From assembly GCA_003427395.1 (NCBI GenBank), contig BFEA01000063.1, positions 3,401,474 to 3,461,498 on the forward strand: DNA of 60,025 nt, given 5' to 3'. Both the position numbers and the translations under genes were made by a program. Origin of the DNA: Chara braunii (lineage: Eukaryota > Streptophyta > Charophyceae > Charales > Characeae). Below, piece by piece: positions 20,602 to 31,978 of the stretch; the stretch's first letter is position 1, and each line of letters starts with the position of its first letter. A model generated the notes under the pieces. It worked only from the letters and a program-made list of their open reading frames with translations, was not told the DNA's origin and made no database searches.

Positions 20602-21585
20602 ATGAACGGCGGAGGCACATCCGGCAGTTCCCCGCTCTGTGCTCTGGCCCCGTCTCCACCGCGTCACCTGTCCTCTTCCTCCTCCCCTCCGCCGCGCCGC
20701 TCATCTTCTTCTCCCTCCCATATTCCTTCTCGCTCTTCCCCTCCCTCCTCCAGACCAGTATCTCCCTCCTTCTCCTATCATTCACTCTCGCCTGAACAGC
20801 CACCACTCTTTGACCCATTTCTCAAGAACCACTTCCCGGCCCACCTCATGCTGCAGGCGTCATCGCCTGCTCCATCAAACCTTCTTCTCCAATTATTTTC
20901 CTCCCTCATTGATTTCCCTTCCCCTCGGGCCTCACCCCCAATAGCGACCGACCCGGTGTTGGAAAGAATCTTTGTGATCGACCCTCCCACCACGTCGCTT
21001 CTACCTCTTCATCTTTTCTCTCTACCTCTACTCATCCAACCTTCTTTCATCCAATTTCAGCAATCAAAGGTCTTATCAAAGTTTGGCGCGCTTCTACATG
21101 CAGAGGACATCGAGCGTTTCTGCATCGACGCCGCCAAATTCAGGTTTCAACACGGGGACAGGTCATTCTGCATCATCAAACGCAAGTGTGCAGCCGAACT
21201 ACTCTCCTACTCGCTCTTCTCCACTATCCTCTTCAAACTCATTTTCGTCGATTCAAGGCCACTCTTCACGCTCTCTCCAAGAGAGCCGCTCAGAGCACGA
21301 CTGGACTTAGCGGAGTTTCAGCAGACATGTGCGAGTGATATTGCAGCTGACTTCTATTGCTTTGGAATGTGTATAGCCTGCATGAATGATCGATCGGCTT
21401 CCTCGTGGGTAAAAAAGGGGCCATTCACTTTGGCGGACAATCTTCCAGGGCTAGCGTCTTCACCATTTCTTGCTTTCCCAATCGCCACACACTTCAACTT
21501 GAAGGATTTCTTCACTGCTCTGGGGGAGGGAGCAATCAAGTCTCTTCATATCGAGGAACTCGCAGATTGGGGGTCGGGCCCCTGA
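20602..21585 (+). CDS. Gag-like ORF of the YR element (Pro/Ser-rich)
   Basis: 327 codons from the first in-frame ATG (20602) to TGA at 21585. Residues 1-80 are Pro/Ser-rich (SSSSSPPPRRSSSSPS). The second half is compositionally balanced and likely folded (AEDIERFCIDAAKFRFQHGD, SWVKKGPFTLADNLPGL). It sits directly after A1, where ORF1/gag lies in PAT and Ngaro elements. There is no zinc knuckle and I recognise no family, so the gag call rests on position. A second frame over 21083-21310 also lacks stops, so a frameshift within this ORF is possible. Confidence 0.4.
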   Translation: MNGGGTSGSSPLCALAPSPPRHLSSSSSPPPRRSSSSPSHIPSRSSPPSSRPVSPSFSYHSLSPEQPPLFDPFLKNHFPAHLMLQASSPAPSNLLLQLFSSLIDFPSPRASPPIATDPVLERIFVIDPPTTSLLPLHLFSLPLLIQPSFIQFQQSKVLSKFGALLHAEDIERFCIDAAKFRFQHGDRSFCIIKRKCAAELLSYSLFSTILFKLIFVDSRPLFTLSPREPLRARLDLAEFQQTCASDIAADFYCFGMCIACMNDRSASSWVKKGPFTLADNLPGLASSPFLAFPIATHFNLKDFFTALGEGAIKSLHIEELADWGSGP

Positions 21586-21754
21586 TTTCGATTCATCAGG
21601 AAGGAAGCTCTCGGCATCCTTCCCGATTACGCCCATCACCCGATCCTTCCCTTTGACCCCTCTCCTCTCTTTACTCCTGATTATCCCCGTTCCTTCTTCC
21701 GCTCCACTAAGGGTAGAAGGAAGTGTGTGAGCTTCAGAGCCAGTGCTCCTCGAA

Positions 21755-22120
21755 ATGCCGAGGAAAGCAGCCAGACCTCACCCACAGTCACTTCCCAAGA
21801 AAAGGAAATCCGGCAGGATTGAACCGGAAGAATCTTCTTCTTCTGACACCCCTTCTCCCTCCCAGCCCCTCCCTCTTCAACCCCTTTTTCTGGTAACAAA
21901 ACCACCCTCCCCTATCGCCCAACCCCCCCCCATCCAAATCACTACCCCTCCGCCACCTAAAACTCCTAGGCAAAGACGTAAACCAAGTGTATGTAGAAAC
22001 TTAGATCTAGTGATTTTTGCATCCCTCTTCATCCTTTTTCTTCTCCACCTTTTCACCATATTTCTTCTTCTTCCTGAATCCCCCCACCATCTCCGTCTCC
22101 CTCAATGTAAAACATTTTAA
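21755..22120 (+). CDS. Short ORF with basic N-terminus and Pro-rich middle
   Basis: 121 codons from ATG 21755. Starts with a basic, nuclear-localisation-like stretch (MPRKAARPH ... LPKKRKSGR), then Pro/Ser-rich, then a Leu/Phe-rich tail. Same strand and style as the preceding ORF and 26417-26968. Possibly another piece of the YR element's gag region. Function unknown. Confidence 0.3.
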   Translation: MPRKAARPHPQSLPKKRKSGRIEPEESSSSDTPSPSQPLPLQPLFLVTKPPSPIAQPPPIQITTPPPPKTPRQRRKPSVCRNLDLVIFASLFILFLLHLFTIFLLLPESPHHLRLPQCKTF

Positions 22121-22561
22121 TCTATGAATTGCCAGCAGTTTTGAAGTTCATTGATCACTTGGACTCTGTAATTAGACCAAATTAATCCTGGATTTTCATT
22201 CTGTTGCTAGCTCGATCTCTGGGATGGAGCGATTCCATTAGTCTGTTACTCTAATTAGCATGGATGTCAAAAAAAAAAAAAAAAAAAAAAAAAAGGAAAA
22301 AATACGAATGAGGGTTTATTACTGTACCTATACGCGCAATATGAGCTCGCCACAATACAATTCAAATGAATAGTACCTCTTAAGGTCATTGTCATAACTA
22401 AATGAGCAACATGAAAATTGTTTATAATGGATCATCTAGCCAGCCGAATGGATGCTGAATACTCATTCCGACATTTAAAAAAAAAAAAAAAAACATCCTG
22501 CCCTGACTCTCTTAGTCGTATCTTCTTATGCTACTAAATTGAGGAAGTGATCAAGGAGTCT

Positions 22562-22623
<62 letters not shown>

Positions 22624-23249
22624 AACGACGGTGAAGAAGTAATTTTTCAACTCGTTGGAACATTATTTTCTCACCACCACTCTTCCTGTTTGTAAGTTCG
22701 ACTGTTCTGTATCTGTCATAAAGGGAAGAATCAACCAATATTTAAGGTGACTATCTCAGCAAATGCATATCCTTGTTACTCTTATCTTTGCATTCCAAAA
22801 AAAAAAAAAAAAAAACAGAACAACGATGCTCTAAAACTAGACAAGCACCACCTTTCGAACCTGAATAATCGGTTTTACTATAACCATCCCTCTGTTTTTG
22901 AATACTTCGCCGTGATTGTACAAAATTTTTCTATTTGCAAACATTCTAGCTAATTGCTTTTTCAAATCGCTTTCGTTCCTAAGATCAAGACGCCACTTCC
23001 GCAGTTAGCTACATCTATCTCTTTCTCGAAATATTATTCTCTAGGTTATTTTTCCTCTTCTATTGCTAGGCCGTTTTTGTTTCAGATTCGAAATCATTCT
23101 CTGCAAAGCCTGTCTCTCAGCCCAACTTTCCACCTCTTCAACCAACTACAAGTTTCGCCACCAGAAGAAAACCTTGGAATTATTTTAATTAAAAAAATAA
23201 ATAAAAAAAATAGGGGGAAGAAAATCCTTTATAAACATATGTATTTGAT

Positions 23250-24115
23250 TATCCTCTTGTATGATGGAAATACTATATATTACTCAAAACGGTGTGTACT
23301 ATCTGAGGGCATAAAGGGGAAGGGGGGGGGGGGGGGGTTGGGAAGGGAAAGGAATAAGAAAGGGTACTAACCTGACTGCGCTCATCAAACTCCCCTCCAT
23401 CCCTCACAATTTTTACCATCCTCTCTTCCCATTCACGGATCACTCCCAAAATTGCTCTTGTTATTCCCAGCTACACCAGTCCAATCAACCCTCCCCGTCA
23501 CCTCACCTCCTGTTTTGCATGCAAGTCACTAGCTAAAAATTCTACCAAAAAAAAAAAAAAAAAAAGGGAATTCCCCTTTTTGCAGAAGTTGATGCAGATC
23601 ACAAGGCTCAATCTATGACCAATTCCATACCAACCCTGCCTCATGAATTAAAAAAAAAAAAAAAAAAAAAGGGGGAGGGGGCAAAGAGAACCAAGAGAAT
23701 CTCATATACATATTCTGTTTCAATTCTCCTTGCCTGATGCAATTGAGTATATTGTCCAAAATGGTGTGCACTATCTTAGGGAATAGGGGCAGGGTGCGGG
23801 TAGTAATCTGACTGCGCTGTTCAAACCCCTCTTCATCCCTCACAACCTCAGTTGCTGTTGTTGCTCCAAGCTGGCTACACCTGTCTAATCAATCCTCCCC
23901 AATCTCATATACATATTCCGTTTCAATTCTCCTTGCCTGACGTAATTGAGTATATTGTCCAAAATGATGTGCACTATCTTAGGGAATAGGGGCAGGGTGC
24001 GGGTAGTAATCTAACTGCGCTGTTCAAACCCCTCTCCATCCCTCACAAGATCAGTTGTTGTTGTTGCTCCAGGCTGGCTACACCTGTCTAATCAGCCCTC
24101 CCCATCACCTCTCCA
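23250..24115. repeat. Three imperfect ~205-bp repeats
   Basis: Units at about 23250-23500 (most diverged), 23698-23900 and 23903-24107. Shared words: TATTGTCCAAAATGxTGTGC, ACTATCTTAGGGAATAGGGG, CTGACTGCGCTGTTCAAACC, CTGGCTACACCTGTCTAATC. Non-coding. Confidence 0.8.
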
Positions 24116-25334
24116 CCTATTCACATGCAAGTCGCTAGCTAGCCAGCAATTCTACAAAAAAAAAAAGGGAGAGAAGATTTCTTCATTTATTCAAAAACAG
24201 TGTTCACCTTTTGCAGAAGCAAAAACAGATCGAAGACTAAATTTATGACCAGTACAGTATCAACCTCTTTCTATAACGGGTCTTTAGGAGTTTGATCTGT
24301 AAATTTGTGAATTCGAGAAGTGTGGCAACTGGGCATACGGTGCACTTGTGCCACAACTATATTAGGTTAATAATGAGTCTATATACAGCCAGCGGTACGG
24401 TAGAGACATGTACTAAGAGGGATTGTGTGTACCAGCAGACGAGGAAACATGACAGACTAATGGAAGTGTAAAATGCAGATGAAGCGCCCAGCCATTCATT
24501 CATGATGTGGAAGAACTGCCACAAGTAACTTCAGCAAGACGAAGTTGGCTTGAGAGAGATTCAATAACCATAACTGTGGGTTAGCAGCGGCAATAGACAC
24601 CTTAGCTTAGGAAGAGTATCAGTGTGTGCATACAGACTGAATAAGTGTGGGTTATGCAAGGTGATCCTAAGAGTAATTGCGAAAAGAGAAAATTCGGGTG
24701 ATCAGCGCTGCTACGCCACAACTTATTGAGGCGAGTTTAAAACGAGTCTTCATTTTTCTCATGTCGAGCCTTGAGTAGGAGCATTGCGCTGAAGTAGTCT
24801 GCCATCTGTTGAAAATTAAAGCAAGTTTGTCTGCATCCTTCAGTCAGTTCCCATCACATAATTAGGAATATGTTTGTTCCTTGAAAGGGAGGGGGAGATC
24901 GATTATTTGTCCTATAACAGTAAGTCTTCTTGCATTACGGGAATGAATATGATCCCCATAACTGTGTATAATCTCTTAAGGCAGGATTGGATCAATCAGG
25001 CAAAATCTTTACTAAAACCTCTGAAGTACAGACTAGGAAATGAACAAAATGAGAGGCAATCAATTATATTCGTATCTCAGCCAGTACTCTTTGAAGAGTG
25101 CATTCCTAAAAGACTGAGGGATGAATACGATTCCTGAGTTAGGATGAAACTTCAATCACCAAGGTTGATAATCACTAGCCAAACTAAAAGTTACTCTATG
25201 TACTGGCATTTCTTTTAAACCATTCGAAAATGCATCATCATCTGAAAATCTCGTACCTTGAAATATTTGTCTCCATCTTAAACTATGTTTGCTAGTAAGT
25301 TTTGCGCCTCAAAGATGTTTTGTGAAACCACTAT

Positions 25335-25369
25335 GAGATATATATATATTATATATATTATATATATGT
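25335..25369. repeat. (TA)n microsatellite
   Basis: ATATATATATATTATATATATTATATATATG; AT-only and near-palindromic. Confidence 0.85.
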
Positions 25370-25955
25370 TTTTTTGCGGAAAAAAAAAACGTTCATTAAA
25401 AAAATCTGAAAAAATGATATGTAATGGAGAAAAATAAATTAAACAAGATTTACCTGAGCATTAAATCCGAATTCCTTACCAAATTTGAAATAAAAATAAA
25501 ATACGAAAAATAAATACTAATAATAAAAATAAATAAAAATAAAAAGAGAATTAAATTGAGTGAGTGCGCGAGCATGTTTTCGACACCACCATCTTTGGCG
25601 ATTTTTTTTATTTTTTTTCGTTATAGCTAAATGCCCTGAAAATTTACAAATGTGTACTTCACATAATGCAAAACCCACTAAAAATGCTTCAAAAAATAAT
25701 AATTTTTTTTAGACCCCGAACTTAAGTGAAAACAAAAAGTAAAAAGTGAAAAAAAATGTGGGCGAGCACGTTTTGACACCGCCATCTTTGACGATTTTTA
25801 ATTCCTATGTGGCTTAGCCAAATTTCAAAATTTACAAGCATGTACCTCACGTCATAAAGAACTCACAAAAAAAAAATCAGAAAAAAGTAATTAGTTTTAG
25901 ATTCCGAAATAATTTTTGGCGGGGGCCGAACGCCGTCTGGTTCGGACCCCACACA

Positions 25956-26025
25956 GGACCCCGAACGCCAGTACGTACAGAGGTCTGCCCGGGCAGACCT
26001 CTGTACGTACTGGCGTTCGGGGTCC
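25956..26025. repeat. Perfect 70-bp palindrome
   Basis: Arms of 35 bp (25956-25990 and 25991-26025) are exact inverse complements with no spacer, centred on CCCGGG. The left arm begins GGACCCCGAACGCCAGTACG. Five more flanking bases pair with one mismatch. Further CCGAACGCC words lie at 25926-25934 and 26170-26178. It is unusually GC-rich for its A+T-rich surroundings. Confidence 0.9.
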
Positions 26026-26416
26026 TCTGTACGTAAAGAATTTGGATACAGTGCCCAAGCAAATGTTGTTTAGTTTATGTTTCTCCATAACATTAGTGTT
26101 TTTCGAAATTGTTTGAAAATGTTTTTTTTTTTTTTTTTTTTTTTTTTTGGTCCGCGTTCGGCCTGAACGGCCGAACGCCTTCTGCAGGGGTCTCGTACGT
26201 TCGAGCGTTCGGGTTCGGGCATTCGGCCCTTCCCAAACGCCGGCAACCCTGTATTTATATATAATATATTTGTATATATATATATATATAATATATTTAT
26301 ATATATTCTATTTAACGATATATATATAGACATTAAACAAGGAAGGAGGAGAGACAGAGAAGAGTAAAGCTTGGCAAATTATTCTGAATTTAGAAGGTTG
26401 TAATATTTTTTTGCAG

Positions 26417-26968
26417 ATGGACCCTCTACTCCTCGCCTACCTCAGCGCAATGGGACCCCAATCACTTGTTGGTGCAAAGGTCCTCGCTATTTTACCAGTT
26501 TTCCCTTCCGTCTATGTTCCTGTGAAGGTATTAGATTGTCTGAACCCTGGGATCAATCAGAGCCACCAACTCCTTTTCATTGTTCAACCCCTCAATTCCT
26601 CCAGACAGTTCAAGGTCAACTCCCTCACCATGAAAATCAAAGCACCCACTCTCGCACCCGCACCCTACTTACAACCCCCTCTTAATCGTCAATCCCCACC
26701 CCCGCACCTTCCTCTCCAGCTCCTCAACCTTCCTTCTCCTCCTCAACCACACCTACCCCTATACACTCAACCGTCTCCTATCTCAAACCTACTGCAACCC
26801 CTGATCACGCATAGCTTAGCTTCTACCCCACAAGCCACTCCCTTCACCTCAACACCTCAAACAGTCTTTATGGAGCAGTTTGAACAGCTCAAGGCTCGGT
26901 TTCTCCAGCAACAGCAAGAGGCAAAGGCCACAATCGAAGCTTTTCTGAAGCAACGAGCAAAACAATAA
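26417..26968 (+). CDS. Gag-like ORF with Pro-rich middle and Gln-rich coiled-coil end
   Basis: 184 codons. ATG at 26417 immediately follows an acceptor-like TTTTTTTGCAG, so the true start may lie in an upstream exon. N-terminal 60 residues are balanced, the middle is Pro/Leu-rich (LQPPLNRQSPPPHLPLQLLN) and the end is a helix-prone FEQLKARFLQQQQEAKATIE. Pro-rich region followed by coiled coil upstream of an RT is consistent with a DIRS-order ORF1. Right after the stop, another frame (about 27020-27140) encodes KDCVDHRIQQGIRENLTIGE, suggesting a frameshift or splice. No homology recognised. Confidence 0.4.
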   Translation: MDPLLLAYLSAMGPQSLVGAKVLAILPVFPSVYVPVKVLDCLNPGINQSHQLLFIVQPLNSSRQFKVNSLTMKIKAPTLAPAPYLQPPLNRQSPPPHLPLQLLNLPSPPQPHLPLYTQPSPISNLLQPLITHSLASTPQATPFTSTPQTVFMEQFEQLKARFLQQQQEAKATIEAFLKQRAKQ

Positions 26969-27140
26969 GAGGAGAATCAACAGTCAATCTCAATTATCAT
27001 CATTGGCCCTTCGGAAAGGCAATGTCAAACGATTTCTCCGCCCGACTCAACTCTGTAGCCAAGGACTGTGTGGATCATCGAATTCAACAGGGGATTCGTG
27101 AAAATCTCACAATCGGAGAAAACCTAACATTTCTTATAGA

Positions 27141-28033
27141 ATGAAAAAGTAAAAGTCAAACTGTTATTTTTTTACACAAAAAGAGAGCATTTTTAATTGT
27201 TTTGCGATAAAGAAGGCAAAAAATCAGGTCAAAAGTCTAGTGTTCCTCAAAATGTGCAAGAAAACCCTTCCTTGCAAAATGTTTTTATATGACTATAAGT
27301 CATTCTCAGTAGATTGGCAAAAAAACAAAGTTCAAACAGGGTAATTTTTAAGGATGACAAAACAAACTTGAAAGATGTAAAAAAAAATGTGTTTTGGAAA
27401 ATACTCATTTATAGGACTATAAGTCCGTTTCCGCAGTTAGGTAAAAGCCAAACTTTGCACAAAATAATTTATAGGACTATAAATCACTTTTGAACTTAAC
27501 AATAAAACCCTTATCAAAAAATATTTGTCATTTAAAATAAGAATACAAACAACTTTTGCCTCGGAGACACCTTGAAATTCTTAGCCAAACAGGAGTTTAA
27601 AATAAAAATATAGGGAAAAAAATTAAAACAAACAATAAAAAAAATATATTCGCCCATGTATGGGAAACCGTGTTCAAGCGAACGTATTCACGAACAGGAG
27701 AATAGGTTTGCGCATTCGAAAAACCCCCGAATAAATTCATCGTGCTACACATCTTATAGGACTATAACCATAATTTTTTTGGATAACAAAAAATCAGGAT
27801 ATTTCAGTTTTTGAACCTACGGTGTTTCACCAGGTCGTGATTTTCTATGAAAAAAACCGTTTTTTTCCTCGCCCCCTCTAGTAGTTCTAAAAAATTAATT
27901 TTTTGTTCTTTTTTTTGCGGATGTTTCACTTCACGTAGAATTTTTTTTCTGGATGAGGCCTGAAAAATGTACTATCATAATCTCGAATAGATTTCGTGTA
28001 AACCTAACAATTTATTTTGTTAGGTTTTCACAG
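27141..28033. other. Intron-like A+T-rich stretch with TTATAGGACTATAA motifs
   Basis: No ORF. The motif TTATAGGACTATAA (perfect 6-bp arms around GA) or a close variant occurs near 27285-27300, 27410-27425, 27469-27483 and 27753-27767. The stretch ends at TTTTCACAG|ATCC, a plausible 3' splice site. Confidence 0.5.
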
Positions 28034-28495
28034 ATCCTATGTTATTCCCAAGGATGTGAAAGCAGTCGTTAACAAGGCAATCACAGAAGGAACGGATCAA
28101 ACTCTTCCCATCATTCGATTGGAATACAACTACTGTCTGAGTATTGCAAGAAGAGATGCCTCAAGGTAAGTTCCAGGGTTGTCAGCCGAATCAATTATTC
28201 TCGCCTCGAAACGCAAATAGGTCCACGTCATTTGCGTTCAGGGGTTTATCATTACTTTTTTTTTCTCCGCAGATCTTTAAAACACGATGAAGATTTCGCG
28301 GGCTACCGCAAAAAGGAAGATCATACCAAGACCGAAGATTATAAGAAGTTATTATCAAAGAGGCAGTATGACGACACCCTGGACAGAGGCTATGACTTCA
28401 ATCGCATTTCAAAGTGTCCTCACATCGACTTCTACTTCAAGCATTCCGACATCACCAAGTCATCAGCTCCAGATCTCAGCCGCAAAACAGACTAA
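28034..28495 (+). CDS. Two-exon ORF of the YR element, upstream of RT
   Basis: Exon 28034-28165 (44 codons, IPKDVKAVVNKAITEGT ...) ends AAG|GTAAGT. An intron of 107 bp (28166-28272) ends TTTTCTCCGCAG. Exon 28273-28495 continues in phase (SLKHDEDFAGYRKKEDHTKT ... ISKCPHIDFYFKHSD) to TAA. Both frames are well composed and the splice restores one phase, which is strong internal evidence. It precedes the RT by about 450 bp on the same strand, so it is likely the end of the gag/ORF1 product or an N-terminal part of pol. No domain recognised. Confidence 0.5.
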
Positions 28496-28929
28496 TCCAC
28501 CACCATTCACAATACCTTCTATTACAGTCATCCTCTTAAATCTGGACTCCCCACCGTCTACTGCTGACCTCCAACTCTCTCTTTTTGCTCTTCAAGAACC
28601 TTCTTCTTGACTTCAAAACCCTGATAGCTTCTTTGTCGCTTCAACTTCCAACTCATTCTCTAATTGGTCACGATTATTGTGAACTTCTTCTCGAAGGTAT
28701 TCCCAGTCCTTTCTGCAGTGGATTCGGCACGGTGTTCAACTTAATTTTGTCGGAACTAAGCATATCCCGGTTAAGAAAGTCATTGAAGTTCGACGAATGT
28801 TAAAGAATGTTCACCCCGCAGCTCAGTTTAAAAAAAATCTTCAACATGTCACCCCCTCCCCCCCACCATCCCCAACCACTCTCTCTTACCCCATCATTCT
28901 GACTTTATTTCCTCCACTATATCTCAGCT
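28496..28929. other. Degraded coding region between the spliced ORF and RT
   Basis: Short + frames with interruptions (28585-28803 is the longest). Probably the decayed N-terminal part of the RT polyprotein. No motif is clear. Confidence 0.35.
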
Positions 28930-29636
28930 TCTCTCCTTCAAAGTAATTGAACCCTCCCCCTCGCCAATTCTAATCAATCCCGTTTTTGCCACTGAAAGTT
29001 CCTCTAAAACCAGATACGTCAGATTTGTCAATCTTTTCATCTTTTTCCCTTAATTTCATTACGAAACCATCAACGACCTTGTCGCCTCCCTTTATGGATC
29101 TTCAACTCATGATTTCTTCTCTTGTTTCGACATAAAGAATGGTTACTATCATATACCCATCCATCCACTCCACATACCCTATCTTGCTTTCAAATGAAAA
29201 AATACGCATTATCAATTCACAACACTTTGCTTCGGTATTGCTGCTGCGTGTTGGATTTTCACAACAGTCATGCAGAAAATTATGGTTGAAATTCGTCCTC
29301 GCCGAGTCTTTGTCACTTCTTACATAGACGACTTAGCCCTTGCTAATTCCAATCTTCCACTTTCAATCTGACAAACCTTTAACTACGTAGCTCTCCTACA
29401 TAATCTTGGCTTCTTCCTCAGCCTCCACAAATGCATTTTTCTTCCAACTCAAAAAATCAGATTCCTTGGTTTCACTATTGACTCACACCATAAACACATC
29501 TGAATTTCAGAAGATAAGAGTGATTCACTACTCAAACTTATTAACTCAACCTCGAACTCCCTCCCCTCCAGTCGAACTTTAGCCAAGCTTGCCGGTAAAC
29601 TCATCTCCCTTACAAGAGTTTTTCTCCCGGCTCCGC
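28930..29636 (+). pseudogene. DIRS-type reverse transcriptase / RNase H start, decayed
   Basis: One frame on + reads through RT motifs: KVIEPSPSPILINPVFA, FSCFDIKNGYYHIPIHP, LCFGIAAACWIFTTVMQKI, catalytic SYIDDLALAN (about 29315-29344), then LGFFLSLHKCIFLPTQKI and FLGFTIDS. It finishes with TLAKLAGKLISLTRVFLPA, the conserved RT-RNase H bridge characteristic of DIRS-order elements. Four in-frame stops: one TAA (about 29052) and three TGA at positions where Trp is plausible. The sequence ends at 29636, exactly where the gypsy LTR begins (TGTCGAGC). Confidence 0.75.
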
Positions 29637-30099
29637 TGTCGAGCGCATCGGTCCGGCACCGCACAGGGGCAGGGCGGGACCCTCCTGGCCGTGTCACGCA
29701 GGAGTTGGTTTTAAATCCTTCGTCGCAATATATACGAAGCATCCTTAAGCCGCTCCGGCCGAGTGCGCCAGCCATACCTCTCGCGAGCCCCTACGACAGG
29801 ATAGGGCCTACGCGAGGCACGACTTACCTACACCTTACGGGAGTTGTCACCTCCCTTCGGTGGGCATATCCCCGCCGAGCTACTAGTCCACAGTACGAAA
29901 GCTAATCAGCTGCAATCGCAGAGGTAGACCAGCCGAGGGCGTTTCTCGTTCGCTGTAGCATAGGGGGTACGCGCGGTAATACGCCTCTATCGGACCCGCA
30001 CGCGAACCGACATCATGGGGGGCTGAGGTCCCAAGCACGGTTCGTTGTTGGTCGACTAGGACGCATCCCACACACCACACGCACTCCACTTTACGAACA

Positions 30100-30960
30100 C
30101 ACATACCCACAAAACAATACATATACGAAACAACACAACACAAACGACGAGACAACGCTCCTAGCCCCTCGGTATCCAACCCACAACTTTCCAATGCGGA
30201 ATTTGTATAGGCGTCGCGCGCGAGACTCAGTATAAAACCGCGCGGACGCAGGGCTATCGCATATCGACTCGCAATGCAATTGTACGCAAGCAGTCGCAAT
30301 GAAGGCGTACTATGTGGTACCCATACTTGCGCGGTCCCTGTTAATCACGAGGGCCGCGTTCGACACTCAAGTCTCGGCTGACACGCTCCTTGAGGGTTAA
30401 TCTCTCGACGCTGGACAACCACAATGCGCGGTTGAAAACCACAACCTCTTCTGCACCCTGTGCAGAGGGGTTGAGTAGGCAGCTTTAAGCTGTCGTGGCG
30501 GTCGAACATCAAGGAGTTTTACTTTGACGGCGGCCACGGACTATAACGTCCAACTATAAAAACTCCAAAGAGCAAAAGATAAGGAATGGGCCGAAAATTC
30601 CCTGCCTAGTAAACAAAATCATAGCCCTGGGGTACCCTCCCTTTTTTCCGCGGCGTCGGCGGCCTATAACAATCTCAAACATTTGCCAATATGTGTCGGT
30701 CCCTTTGTAATCCCATAACTTTTTACACACCAGGGCGGTAACGTCGCGCGCGGGATTTTAATATAAAGTTGCGCAGCCGAGGGCCTACCTCATACCAACC
30801 CGCAATGCAGGCATACGCATGCAGTCGCGACGATGGCGTACGCATGCAGTCGCGATGATGGCGTACTATGTAGTGCCCATAATCAAGCGGTCCCTCGTGG
30901 ATCCGAGTACCGCTTATGACACTCGAGTGTCAGACTCGAAGTGTCGTGAGGGCCTAACCC
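30100..30960. repeat. Duplicated ~220-bp block inside the LTR with TATAAA words on +
   Basis: 30210-30390 (GTATAAAACCGCGCGGACGC ... AGTCGCAATGAAGGCGTACT ... ) and 30745-30940 (ATATAAAGTTGCGCAGCCGA ... AGTCGCGATGATGGCGTACT ...) are diverged copies. Each starts with a TATA-like word on +, antisense to the element. The second contains its own 24-bp tandem (GGCGTACGCATGCAGTCGCG). Same arrangement in the right LTR (+19902). Possible antisense promoter; inference only. Confidence 0.5.
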
Positions 30961-31940
30961 TTCACGACATTGCACGACTTAAGGAATAGCCGTGTGGCCG
31001 CCGCGGCTTCTCTGACTCTTGGCCTNAGTGTCTTGGTAGGCAAATCAAATAGACTCTGCGCAAGGAAAAACCCCTTCCCTGCAGAACCTATGGCTTGGGA
31101 TGTCCTGGACAAGGACCTCGAATCCCGACCCAGGACCAAACGTCCGACTAAGAAAAATCATCAAAAAGCAAGAAACAAAAATAGAGGNAGAGNCTTACCC
31201 TNNGGCCCCTTAGCCTCAGCTTCTGAGTAGGGCTTTAATANGGGGACTCTTCAACCCATGCAAACATTCATCCCAAGTATACCCATGTNTACATGTATAA
31301 NGGTTAAGTATGTGACGATCACTTTTCATGGTCTCACNAGGGTCTCTCACAATAATACGTATATGTGTGATNGTAGGCAACCAAATCCAGAATNTGATTC
31401 ACANCACATACCTGCCATCACATCAACAAACCAAATCAACAGCCCACATACTACACGGAGTCAACCCCAACCACCTTCGACATTCATACCCTTTGCTTTA
31501 GCCATGCAAGCCCCAAAACCTCCTGTCCAACTAACCTTAATTAAATATTCANCACCTTTGTTAAATGGCCATTCAATAAAAGTCCGGGTGAAACCTTAAT
31601 AAAACAACGAAATCACCAGGGCTAAAGCCTTTTAGGTTGAGTGTGGAAGGAAAGTTGAAATTGAGTCGTAGGCCGACGAATCGGGAACCGACCTGTTATC
31701 AGTGATAACAGAAAGTGATCCTTAAAAGGATCAAGTTGGATCTAGCCCTGAACTTGAATCAAATGATCAAAGAGGCCTGTAACACACGGCAGGCCAATCC
31801 CCAAGCTAAGATTATAAGTGTGTGCAGACTACAACTCCATAATTCATTCTCACTCAAGCTACCTGCCAACTAAGTCCAAGCCTAACTCTAAGCTAGTGCC
31901 CAAAAAAGAAGTAGACTAATGACAGAACCTCTCTTATTTA
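30655..31940. other. LTR segment identical to 50557-51842, including n positions
   Basis: n at 31026, 31188, 31194, 31202-31203, 31241, 31289, 31301, 31338, 31373, 31394, 31405 and 31552 all recur 19902 bases later, with no base differences noticed, while both flanks differ by several percent. Probably one collapsed consensus placed twice. Frames over it are unreliable. Confidence 0.75.
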
Positions 31941-31978
31941 GGGTGGATTGCCAGAACTGCCTCATGTCGAAATATAAT

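Larger units (their letters stand above)
22121..26416. other. A+T-rich spacer with poly-A runs, a triplicated repeat and a palindrome
   Basis: No supported gene over 4.3 kb. A-runs at 22269-22294, 22480-22494, 22563-22620 (58 A), 22797-22815, 23546-23565 and 23650-23670. Contains the 23250-24115 repeats and the 25956-26025 palindrome. 22830-23190 has a long + frame with one stop that may be a decayed exon. The stretch ends at an acceptor-like TTTTTTTGCAG|ATG before the next ORF, so part may be intron. It could also be another insertion. Confidence 0.4.

Noticed and set aside
20602-21585. Host proline-rich gene
   Set aside because: Position directly after repeat A1 and upstream of the RT on the same strand makes a transposon gag-like ORF more likely, though not proven.
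30954-31599. Frames with unknown residues, duplicated at 50856-51501
   Set aside because: They cross many n bases in a segment that is probably a collapsed consensus. Not credible as genes.
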